From Heterohyrax brucei (Eukaryota; Chordata; Mammalia; Hyracoidea; Procaviidae): a stretch of 64,000 nt of DNA. The stretch lies in NCBI GenBank assembly GCA_028571685.1, contig CM053140.1, forward strand, positions 223,777,323-223,841,322, given 5' to 3'. The position numbers and the translations under genes were made by a program. Positions 54,877 through 64,000 of this stretch are shown piece after piece. Every line of letters starts with the position of its first letter. The stretch's first letter is position 1. The notes below the pieces were generated by a model. That model was not told where the DNA came from, searched no databases, and saw only the letters and a program-made list of their open reading frames with translations.

Positions 54877-55326
54877 CTGACCTTAGGCCAAAAGTGCTCA
54901 TATATCAGCAATTTCATATGGTTCAACCTATCAATACAATTTAACATCTCATTTTGCTACTCTTCCATTTTCAATGCTGCAAACATAGAATCTGTTTTTG
55001 TTTACAGAAATCCTCTTTAAAAGGAAAAAAGCCACCAAATTACCCTTGTAGTTATTCTGAGCAGTTTACAGTAAAAGTCTGCTACATGTTAATTTATCTT
55101 TTTCTCAACTTGTTTATCCAATCAAGAATTGTTCCTTGATTCTAAACTCCTTTGAATTTCTCTATTCTTAAGGAACTTGAAAGTAAATTTCTCAGTGTGC
55201 TGAAGTGATGTCTTCCCAACAACATAGCCGTACAGTTAATGGTGGTTAAAGGCTTAAAGAACAAAATCTCAGGGAAAGTATCTGATACGTAAAGGACAGA
55301 GAAGAATATGAAGGATTAAACTACTT

Positions 55327-55467
55327 GGCCACCAGTTGAGAGATCAGCTGCTAATAAAAGTGTTGGCAGTTTGAATCCACCAGCTGCTCTTTAGAAACCC
55401 TGTGCAGCTATACTCTGTCCTATACAGTCTCTACAAGCTTGAATCAACTTGATGACTTTTGCTTTTT
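55327..55467 (+). mobile_element. AfroSINE, plus, partial
   Basis: 'cagctgctaataaaagtgttggcagtttgaatccaccagctg' is the B-box region, followed by 'ctctgtcctatacagtctctacaagcttgaatcaac'. The first part of the tRNA-like head is eroded. Confidence 0.7.
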
Positions 55468-55497
55468 TACTCACATCATACAGGAAGGAGAAATAAT

Positions 55498-55605
55498 GTC
55501 TCAAGACCTTCAATGTAAGCTCCTTGAGAATAGATGCCAACACAATCTCTTTCAGAGTCTAGCACAACACCTAGATGGATAAATACTTTGCAGATTAAAA
55601 TACTG
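55498..55605 (+). mobile_element. L2 3' end fragment
   Basis: 'aatgtaagctccttgagaatag', 'gcacaacacctagatgg' and 'ataaatactttgcag' keep the L2 3' order. Confidence 0.55.
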
Positions 55606-56033
55606 AAATCACAATGCTCTACACCTGACTTACAATAGAACTCCGGGTTTAAAGGTCATCATTGTGTTTCATATTATTTAATTTTTATAATAAATATTCT
55701 TTTGGTTGGTATTCACTGATTCATTCTGTCTTCAGAGTTTGTTTCTATTTGTCTGTTCTTATTAAGTATTCATATATCCATGTTTTTCTAGAATTTTACT
55801 CTGTTTTTCAGCCACTGAGTATCCCAGGCTAATGTATAACATGATGTGTTTCTAAATGGTGGGAAATTGCTTTAGTTCATTGAATGCCTTTTCATAACTT
55901 TTCTGTATGTATTTCACTGATTTTTACACATCACAGTGTTTCTTTCAATACACTGGAGGGCAGGGACCAGGTAGTATTATATTTCTGAAAATTTAAATAA
56001 GCATTTTGTTTTAGCTTTTAACTTAATATATAT
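55606..56033. other. Unannotated, possibly old L2
   Basis: 'ctggagggcagggaccagg' at about 55960 resembles an L2 3' end. No gene is supported. Confidence 0.35.
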
Positions 56034-56045
56034 TCTAATAATTTC

Positions 56046-56097
56046 TCATGGTCGCCAAGAGTTGGATCCAACTCTATGGCACTTGGCTGGCTTTGGC
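56046..56097 (+). mobile_element. 52-bp SINE tail with 12-bp target duplication
   Basis: The insert is the SINE right end only ('tcatggtcgccaagagttgg' through 'ggcacttggctggctttgg'). TCTAATAATTTC lies at 56034-56045 and 56098-56109. Confidence 0.85.
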
Positions 56098-56204
56098 TCT
56101 AATAATTTCAACTATCAAGGTTATTTTCCTTTTAAAAGGAAACAAATCTCTTGTGATGTTACAAGTTATGTATTTTTAAACTGCTATTAAAAAATAAATT
56201 TGAT

Positions 56205-56445
56205 CTCACTCTGCACCTAGGGTTGCCATGAGTCGTATCCGACTCGACGGCACTTGGCTTGGCTGGCTGCTCCAAAAAAAAGCCAAACCAAATGTGTTGC
56301 TGTTGAGTCAATTCTGACTCAGTGACCATATGGGACAGAGTTAAACTGCCCCACAGGGCTTCCAAGGAGCACCTGGTGGATTTGAACCTCTAACTTTTTT
56401 GTTAACTGTTGAGATCTTAGCTACTGCACCACCAGGGCTTCCCAC
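56205..56445 (-). mobile_element. SINE tail (plus) followed by an AfroSINE (minus)
   Basis: The plus tail is 56208-56270 ('agggttgccatgagtcgtatcc' to 'acttggcttggctggc'). The minus AfroSINE is 56280-56445 ('ccaaatgtgttgctgttgagtc' to 'ctactgcaccaccagggcttcc'). The two tails face each other across an A run, as at 38453-38655. Confidence 0.75.
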
Positions 56446-56536
56446 TCTGTTCCAGTGATCTAAAAGAATCATCAACCAGAATTAAAGCTATTGTTTATTG
56501 AACAGTTACAATACACCAGGCACTTCCTAGATACTC

Positions 56537-56702
56537 AAAATCCTGGTGGCAAAGTGGTTAAGTGCTATGTCTGCTAATCAAAAGGTCAGCAGTTTGGATT
56601 TGCTGGGCACCCCTTAGAAACTCTACAGGGCAGTTCCACTCTGTCCCATAGGGTTGCTGTGAATCAGAATCTACTCAAGGGTGCTGGGGTTTTTTTTTTT
56701 TT
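56537..56702 (+). mobile_element. AfroSINE, plus, well preserved
   Basis: 'atcctggtggcaaagtggtta' holds an A-box match (TGGCAAAGTGG). 'aaaaggtcagcagtttggatttg' is the B-box region, and 'gggttgctgtgaatcagaatctactcaagggtgctgggg' is the RTE-like tail. A T run closes it. Confidence 0.9.
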
Positions 56703-56705
56703 CTA

Positions 56706-56750
56706 CTCATATCACTCATGGTGACTCTATAGGGCAGAGTAGAACTGGTT
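56706..56750 (-). mobile_element. SINE fragment, minus
   Basis: 'cactcatggtgactctatagggcagagtagaactgg' is the reversed right part of an AfroSINE, directly after the previous copy's tail. Confidence 0.7.
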
Positions 56751-57838
56751 CCTATATACTATAGTGTAAAATGTATGTTTAACTTTTCTGAGGTTAAAAT
56801 TTAGAAAGGCTAAATAATTCACTGAAAAATGCTGCAGCTATTATGCTTCAAAGCTACAAGTTAAGCTCTGGTTGTTGAGTATAAATCACCATTCTTAATC
56901 ACTACTGTATATTAATCTTCAGGTGTTTCAAGAGTACTGATGGCTCACCTGACTGCAAACTTGGTCTCTGCTTGTGCAGTTGTCCTGGTGTATAACTTCG
57001 GTGCGGGCTGTGACCATCTGGCTCCCTTTGACAATAGAGAAATCATGGGACTGGAAGGGTCCGCATTTATGGATATCCAGGGAAACAAGTGGAAGTTAGC
57101 ACCTCTGTTGTCTCACATGAATTTGTGGACTTCAGAATTAGGAGGTAGCGTTCTGGGGGTACATGAATCTTGAATTTATCATGGTACTGCTCTCTGATAT
57201 TCAAAACATTTTCATTTTTGAACATAGTATGTTTTCTGGGAAAGGAAACTTACCACAAATTTTTAAGATGAAACTTCAAAGAAATGTCTTACTCATGACT
57301 TCACTCTCTTCCAACTCCCTGGAGTTTCTCTTCTTTTACTCTGCAATTTGGATAGTGGAAAAGTTTCAGACACATGTACTGTTTGATATATTTTAAAATG
57401 TGTCTGCCACTAGGCAATGACATTTGGCTCTTAGAAGATAGTCCATTTCTCTGAGAGAAAGGAGAATACTTGTGAGAGAAAGATCAGTGGGTAAATTGTA
57501 TACAATTTGCAACTTTTGTAAAGCTTTTATTAAACTACAGCTGTGTAAAAGAAAGTTTCCATCCAACGTACCTGTAACAGATTATGTAAAGCTTAAGGTC
57601 AACCTGAAACATTCCATATCAAGAATTTATTAGTCCAGGCAGAAAAATTAACACCTGATTTAGTGCCCATGTGTATGATACAGTCAAACACCTAAGACAA
57701 AGAGAAAAGTTAGCAGTCACAGCTTGTTCTTCCTTCCAGTTGTCCTTAACTGGGCTTATATAGAAAGCTGAGCTGTAAGGATGCTCTGTATGGCTGTGCC
57801 CTTTCTCTGAATGAGAGAGAGTGGTAAGAAGTTTTGAG
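56751..57838. other. Unannotated; one odd open frame at 56913-57173
   Basis: Mostly unique DNA. 56940-57173 opens as a 77-codon frame starting MAHLTANLVSACAVVLVYNF after a possible splice acceptor ('aatcttcag' ending 56921). I know no matching family. A run-on stop upstream and the lack of a good donor argue against a simple exon. Confidence 0.3.
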
Positions 57839-57839
57839 A

Positions 57840-58000
57840 TAGAAGAGAAAGCTCAATGGCTGAGAAATCACACAGACTTCATTTGAATTCTGGCCCTGCC
57901 ACTTACTGCTTACTTGTTCTTCAGAGAATTACTTAGTTTGTCTGAACCTCAGTTTCTTTGTCTGTAAAATGGCAATGAGAATGCTATATACTTTATAAAT
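57840..58000 (+). mobile_element. MIR, plus
   Basis: 'ttgaattctggccctgccacttactg', 'gagaattacttagtttgtctgaacctcag' and 'tttctttgtctgtaaaatggcaatgag' are MIR landmarks in order. Confidence 0.85.
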
Positions 58001-58194
58001 TGGGAATATTGTTGTTCTTAACCTCTGCACTACCAGAGCACTATATGGATGGCATGAGAAGTAATAAGAGAGGACATGCAATCACAGCTGTTCACACTTG
58101 TGAAGCCCACAAGTCCACGTGAGACAATAGAGGTGATAACTTCCACTTAGCTTTCTGGATGTCCATAAGCTTGGACCCTTCCAATCCCATGCTT

Positions 58195-58556
58195 TCAAGT
58201 CAGTTCTGACTCATAGTAACCCTATGTACAACAGAACAAAACACTGCTCAGTGCTGTGCCATCTTCATGAGTTCTGTAATACTTGAGCCCATTGTCAGAG
58301 CCACTGTGTCAAATCATCTTGTCAAGGGTCTTTCTCTTTCTTGCTGATCCAGTGTTTCCCAATTATTAAGGATGTTTGCGGCTGTTACCATTTTGAATAA
58401 TGCTACATCGGCAAATGAAGGTCCTGAAAGCTTAACTCCATACACGTCATTCAGGTCAACTCTATTTTGAATACACAGCTTTTTCCAAGTCACCTTTTGA
58501 GTGTCTTCCAACCTGAGGGGCTCATCTTCCAGCACTGATATTAGAAAATGTTCTGA
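58195..58556 (-). mobile_element. ORF-less RTE derivative, minus
   Basis: The left half (58195-58350) is the RTE 3' end reversed ('gttctgactcatagtaacccta', 'tgagcccattgtcagagccac'). The right half (58360-58556) is the RTE 5' UTR reversed: 'ttttgaataatgctacatcggcaaatgaagg' and 'cttttgagtgtcttccaacctgaggggctc' match 34455-34605. The joint falls close to the ORF start, so practically the whole ORF is missing. Confidence 0.7.
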
Positions 58557-58829
58557 TGCCCAAGACCATGCAGTGGATTCCCAAAGCCAGGAGTATCAAA
58601 CACTACCTCACCCCTCAATCTTGCTTTAAGACCTATTAGCTACTTCCACTCACAATACCTCAGCTTCATTTCTTACAGCTTACTTTCGAACTCTAATCAA
58701 TTTTCACTCTACCTTTTCTATCTGATTAATTTTCCCTCCCTAATACTAGTGATCTTGTCAGGTTTCTCATCTGGAACTCAAGGCTTTTCCTCTCTGCTGC
58801 CTCTGTAAAAAGGTTGTACATTTTGGAAA

Positions 58830-59012
58830 CAAATGGGACCTGAATCTATACTTGGACCACTAATTTTCCTCTCTAAGTCTCAGTTTCTTTGTCCATCAAC
58901 TGAAGATTGAAATACTTAACCCACTAAGACTGTGAGAAATAAGTAGGATGATGTATGTTAAGTGGCCCGTAGACACATAATAGGTGCTCAATGAAAGTGA
59001 GTTACATTTGCC
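58830..59012 (+). mobile_element. MIR, plus
   Basis: 'tctctaagtctcagtttctttgtcc', 'agtggcccgtagacacataataggtgctcaatg' follow MIR 3' order. Confidence 0.75.
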
Positions 59013-59144
59013 ATCATAAACATCAAAGCTTGACACAAAATTCTTTTCTTCCAGAACACACGTACTTATTATTGCCAGGTATTTATGTAGTCGTCAGCTA
59101 TAACATTCTCAGTACGAGGGTGGTCGAAGATTTCAATGGACACT

Positions 59145-59257
59145 GATGCTTGAATTCCAGCTCCAGGACTCACTGGCTGTATATAACCTTATGCAAGTTT
59201 CTCAATCTCTGAGCCTCAATTTCCACATCTGTTAAAAAGCACAAATCACGTATGGAT
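59145..59257 (+). mobile_element. MIR fragment, plus
   Basis: 'ttgaattccagctccaggactcactggctgtat', 'cttatgcaagtttctcaatctctgagcctcaatttcc' is the MIR core. Confidence 0.75.
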
Positions 59258-59261
59258 AGTA

Positions 59262-59424
59262 ACAACAACAAAATCATTCCTGTCAAGTTGATTCCTAATT
59301 ACAGTGACCTAAAAAGAAAGACTAAAAATGCTCATGGGGTTTCCAAGAAGCAGCTAGTGGATTTAACTGCCAACCTTTGGGGTAGCAGCTGTAGTTTTTA
59401 ACCACTGTCCTACCAGACCACCAT
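59262..59424 (-). mobile_element. AfroSINE, minus
   Basis: It begins with an AAC-type tail ('taacaacaacaaaatc') and 'cctgtcaagttgattcc', then 'ggggtttccaagaagcagctagtgg' and 'taaccactgtcctaccagaccacc'. Confidence 0.8.
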
Positions 59425-59590
59425 ATGGGTAGTATCAGAGGTAAATAACAGAGGACATACAAACACAGTATGGGATATTAGAAACATACTCCAAAAATAA
59501 TACCTACCAGACCTAGGATAATTGTATCTAGGATGATTTTAATTGTTGGCATATGTTCTGTTCTCCACTTGACCTTCCAAGTATATGAGT

Positions 59591-59655
59591 TTTATATATA
59601 TATATATATATATGTATATATAATGTGTATGTAATATATATTTATATATATGTAA
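59591..59655. repeat. Imperfect (TA)n microsatellite
   Basis: A run of TA units with GT interruptions. Confidence 0.9.
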
Positions 59656-61479
59656 TCTTAAGCTTCTGGAAAATGAGGACCCTATCTTTCATGGTAATTT
59701 TAAAGTAGATAAAGAGGATGCATTCCACTGGAGTGGCTTATTTCATATTTAGAAGTAAGTTAGGGAACAAAGGATGCTACAGTAGAGGTTGTAGAGAAGC
59801 CTAAACAATTATAAAAAGAGAAAGCAGAAAGAGAGGAAAGGAGAAAGTTTCCACCATCTACCCTGTCCTGCAAAAGAGATGGACAGGGACTTCCTATCCT
59901 ACTAATCCAGGGACAAGTCCCTTTTGTCAGTATCTCATTGAAGACAGAGACTCCTTTCTCCAATAACATCATTCTTGCCTAGGCTTTCTATCCTCCAGAA
60001 ATATACCTCAGACAATAGTGGAAGTTTCTGCCTTAGCCTGTTGGGAGGATTTGTAGGAGCACCTGGGCTGAGGAGTTCACTAGAAAAGAGCTATTTTAAC
60101 TCAAAGTCCAAAAGCATAACTCAAGAACAGTAAACCAAAGCTGGAAGAGGGGAGGTGACCGTCTGGGACTGTAATTGGAGCTGGTCCATCATACAACAGA
60201 TGTGGAGGTATTTTCTTCTTTTAAACCACCTTCTCTTGTATACCCTGGCACCTGTAATGATAATCAGTAAAAATATATGAAAATGAAGCTATTGTCAAAG
60301 AGACTTAAGTTTAATAAATTAACTCTCTAGGATAGAGCAGTGGGCTAACAATTAAATGACATAAGTTTAGAGTTTAGTTTCTCCCTGTAAACTTGAGCAT
60401 AGCCCTTGAACTTTCATGTATTTCAAAATTCTCCTCTATCAAAGGATAATACTAGGCTGAAAAGAGTTACGTTCTTCCTGAGTCTGGTATTAACCCAGAA
60501 AACCCGCAGTGATTTACAGATCTGCAGATCCATCATTAATCCTGTTTTTAGGAATCACAACTCCTCTTGAAATTCCACCCACATAATCTTCTAAGGACCC
60601 AGAGCATATCTCCACATTTGTTCTGTGAATTAGTAGGCTCATCTCTGTTGGTCATCCATGATTTTCCTCTTCCTTTGCTTAGGTTCACAGATGATGCCTT
60701 AGGTAGTTGCCATTCATCTAAGGTTACTACAGACTGGCTTCATTGGCTCTGAAGCAACTCTGGTTAAATCACCTCCACTCTGCTAAGGTCACTGACATCC
60801 CATGTTGCTGCTGCAGACTCAAGCACTAATACAGCTGATACACTGGGCTCCCAATGGAGCATGGAGACTTCTTAAGAAGACAGCTCTCTTCTGTACACTG
60901 TTACTATACCCAGTTCACTCTAAGACTCTGGCATGGATCCATTTGGGCTGGGCTGGAGAGGCGTCTGTATCTCTCTGAATAACCCTTTCTCTCCACAGCT
61001 GGCCCTCTGACCCTCAAACAAAAAGTGGGTACTCTGTTTAGGATTAATTCTCTCCTGGGAAGCTCCTGAGCTTCTCATGTGACTAGCATCTCTCCACAGG
61101 GTCACTCCATTATTTAAAAAGGTCTAAATTTTAGGATGATTATCATCTAGATAAAAGCAGGAACACCTGATATGATTAAATGAGATTAAACCACTAATGT
61201 TTTGAGCACAAGTAGTGAAAACAAAATCCAGCTGGAGGAAGTTCAGCATCCTAAAAACTGAGAAAAATAGGCAGTTTCTGTAATTTGAAAGCCTAGGGAT
61301 CATAGCAAACTTCCGCTAGACAAAGTCAGAGACAGGATGAAAGAAGACAGAAAGGACAAAATGATGAAGTGAAGGGAGGAAGGGTGGAAGTCTTTCCTTT
61401 CTCTTTAGACATCCCGTTGTCTTCTTTCTTCTCTATTTTATCCTACTCCTATAATGATTACAGAATTATAGCTTGTCTG
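59656..61479. other. Mostly unannotated, one old MIR
   Basis: An eroded MIR is likely at 60330-60470 ('agagcagtgggctaacaattaaatgac', 'agcccttgaactttcatg'). The rest shows no gene. A minus 70-codon and a plus 61-codon open frame have no known motif. Confidence 0.4.
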
Positions 61480-61481
61480 TA

Positions 61482-62039
61482 TGAGGACTGCCAACTAAGT
61501 TCATGAACTCATCCTAAAAAAAGTGCTACATATCTCATTGCTGAATACCACTATGCTCACCTTTGAAGTACTCCCCTTGGGAGGCTATGCACTGACATCA
61601 GCTCCTAGTCTACCCTTCAAAGCAGTTTTGGAACTCTTTTTTCTGGAATGGCCATCAGAGCTGTCATATTACCCTTGATGCCCTGAATGTCATCAAAATG
61701 TCTTCCTTTCAATATTTCCTTTATCTTTGGGTAAAGAAAAAAGTCATGGGGGCCAGATCAGGTGAGTAGGGAGGGTGTTCCAATACAGTTATTTGTTTAC
61801 TGGCTAAAAACTCCCTCAGACAACTATATAATTAAGTTTGCAAACTTGCTACCATGCCACGGTGTGTAATGACAATTCCAGAAAGAGTTCCAAAATTGCT
61901 TTGAAGGGTAAACTAGGTGCTGGCATCAGTGCATAGCTTCCCAAGGGGAGTACTTCAAAGATGAGCATAGTGATAGTCAGCAATGAGGTATGTAGCACTT
62001 TTTCTAGGTTGAGTTCAAGAACTTATTTTGCAGACCTCA
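61482..62039 (-). mobile_element. Non-autonomous mariner, copy 3, minus
   Basis: A 558-bp element with TA at 61480-61481 and 62040-62041. The left end is 'tgaggactgccaactaag'. The transposase 3' part is reversed at about 61640-61825 ('aaaaagtcatgggggccagatcagg'). The internal motif 'aactatataattaagtttgcaaacttgctacc' and an inverted arm follow. Same junction as copies 1 and 2, in the opposite orientation. Confidence 0.85.
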
Positions 62040-62186
62040 TATATACATGTATAATACATACATATTTCCTTCTGAAACTCTGAAATATCATTTTACTCTC
62101 TTAAGTATTCTAAGTAGAAGGTCAATGCAATTGTCATTTCATCAATATTGCTAATACTATGTAATTTAAGATATCTATTTGTCATA

Positions 62187-62352
62187 AGGAAACCCTGGTG
62201 GTGTAATGGTTAAGAACTATGGCTGCTAAAGAGAAGGTTGGCAGTTCAAATCCAACAGGCACTCCTTGGAAAGTCTATGAGGCAGTTTTACTTGTCTTAT
62301 ACAGTGACTATGAGTCAGAATTGACTGTAATGGGTTTGTTTGTTTCCTTTAA
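62187..62352 (+). mobile_element. AfroSINE, plus
   Basis: It runs from 'aggaaaccctggtggtgtaatggtta' to 'gtgactatgagtcagaattgactgtaatggg' and is nearly complete. Confidence 0.85.
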
Positions 62353-64000
62353 TTTTAATAAGGACTTACTTTTCAGTGTTAAGGAAGTGTTAGTGAGATC
62401 AAAGAATAGTTTATTACTTTTTTCTTATTAGAAACTCCTTCAGTATAAATGTTTGATGCTCTCACTGCAGGTTAGGTAGTTCTTAACAATACCCTCCTGC
62501 TCTGAACACTTTCTTCTTCTCTGTATTTACTTTTGCTGACTCCCAGTACTGCTGTCTCTTTCAAACAGACATACATATGTTATCAAGTGAAAAACTGCAA
62601 GGCACAGTCTCTACTTATTAAAGACTGAAAAGGAGATACATCACTGTAGTTTAATAACTGGGAAAAGTGGAGACAATGCTTGAGGATGGTGTGTTCAAGA
62701 AATACCCATTAATAAATGTGGTAAAGTAGAGGTAAGTTGATGGCCTTTTTGTCAGGGCAGAATTTGACCCAATACAAGGTTTGAGCCAGAAAGGGATGTA
62801 GAAAATGTAATTATATTGTGGAGACTGCAGACTGACTGCAGTAATATAGACCCGGCATAAAATGGGCCTGGGTTAGAGTTGTAGCAAGAGAGCGAAAGAG
62901 AAATGTCATAAAGAACCAATAAGACAGAAGAAAGCCGGTAAAACAGAAGAAAGAACCAATAAGACAGAAGATAAGAAGAAAATGGGGTAAAAACACCAAT
63001 ATTCCCATGGTTTTTTTCAGCCTGCAGTTTTTCTGAAACTCATTTGAGGCAGATTTTCCAGTTGTTCCACTATATCCACTGCCCTTTTCTTCCAATGAAG
63101 AGGATACTTGAGTTTTAGACACACATAACCTAGTCAGAGTACAGATTTATTTTTTCATCTTTCTTCACCTTAGAGATGGTCTTGTGGGATGGAAGTAGAA
63201 GGGATTTCATAACTCTCAGGTCCTCCTCTAAAAGTTAAGTCTGATATTCTCTACTTCTCTTCCCTTTCCTGCTATAGAATGAAAATGTGAAAAAGAGCCA
63301 TAATGGACTGTGCAGTCAAGGTTGCACCCTAGGGATAGTGGTGTAACTGAGGGAATAACCCTGATTTTCCGGAAATGGAGATACTCTACCAGTACTAGTT
63401 CTGCTGTTAAAGTATAAGAGAGCTAAACTGTCTTGCTTGAGTCACTGTTATTTTTCCCTTTTGTTTATTTTTGTGCATACAGTTCGGTGACACCAGCTAC
63501 ATTAATTGTGTTGAGCAATCATAACCAATATCCATTGTCAAATTATTTGACATCTAAATTTTGTGCAACTGAACCAAAATCCTTATTGACACATTTCTCT
63601 ACTTCACAAGTATAAAACACTTTGAAAACAATGAAATTTTAAATTAATTTAAAAATAACAATAAACAATTTGAAAACAAGGAGACGTTATATTAGAGAAC
63701 TCATCTCAGAGATAACACCATCCTATTTTGAAAGGTACCATGATACATGTTACTAGTAATGGGTAAGTCTTAATACCAGTACACCGCACGGAGTCTTTGA
63801 GAGTTAATAGATATCAAAGCTTCAGAAGAGGAGGAAGATACTTTTTCAATAGAAGGAGAAGAATCTGGAGTTCTTGGAGGGTAACCCAAAAGGAAAGGAC
63901 TTGGAGTAGAGATGAGAGTGAGCCAAGAAAAGGAATGCATTTTGCAATGTGAGGTTTTCTCTGTGGTTCCTCAGACACCATCAGTAAAGGATGTGAACCC
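62353..64000. other. Unannotated, no gene supported
   Basis: A small direct repeat of 'aaagaaccaataagacagaag' lies at about 62910-62975. Open frames at 62811-63122 (minus) and 63433-63615 (plus) have no recognisable domain, and the DNA shows no CpG island or promoter-like signal. Confidence 0.4.

Noticed and set aside
1-64000. An undescribed multi-gene system
   Set aside because: No host or microbial gene cluster is present. The unexplained structure here concerns transposable elements only.

Overview
This window looks like ordinary mammalian nuclear DNA from an afrotherian, most likely elephant-like. It is intergenic or deep-intronic sequence. I found no intact host gene, exon cluster, RNA gene, CRISPR array or microbial-type gene. 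The assignment rests on about twenty AfroSINE-type tRNA-derived SINEs (a right end resembling 'actcgacggcacttggctggc' in one subfamily), an RTE-type LINE whose 3' end is shared with those SINEs, and young L1 copies of a matching style. Manatee, hyrax and other afrotherians are not excluded.

Layout. 0-9.6 kb: a decayed L2 and MLT1-like LTR, a solo MaLR-like LTR with a 5-bp duplication, an AfroSINE, a full-length dead mariner transposon (3906-5169), an ERV LTR, a second MaLR-like LTR, and an old L1 into which a tRNA-Gly-headed SINE and then an LTR have inserted. 9.6-16.1 kb: one old plus-strand L1 interrupted by an MLT2-like LTR, a non-autonomous mariner and SINE pieces. 16.1-19.8 kb: old repeats and a gammaretrovirus-style solo LTR with GGCC duplications. 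19.8-26.2 kb: a minus-strand RTE, then a minus-strand L1 carrying a plus-strand L1 tail inside its 3' UTR. 26.2-34 kb: AT-rich unique DNA, SINEs, LTRs and one nested LTR/L1 cluster. 34.0-37.4 kb: a full-length, dead RTE with a perfect 12-bp target duplication. 37.4-41.5 kb: SINEs, MIR and MaLR-like LTRs. 41.5-53.5 kb: stacked L1 elements, including a 7.2-kb copy with recognisable ORF1 and ORF2 and a 3.4-kb internally deleted copy with a perfect 18-bp duplication. 53.5-64 kb: L2, MIR, SINEs, an ORF-less RTE derivative, a third non-autonomous mariner and mostly unannotated DNA.

How the parts work together. The coding capacity seen is transposon-derived and broken. The most interesting biology is parasitism among elements. 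Several SINE families share the RTE 3' tail. One composite SINE appears to combine a tRNA-Gly head with both the 5' UTR and 3' end of the RTE. Insertions as short as about 28-80 bp, holding only the SINE tail, are flanked by target duplications. Three non-autonomous mariners share one unusual internal junction. All alignments were made by eye, so boundaries are approximate unless a target duplication is given.
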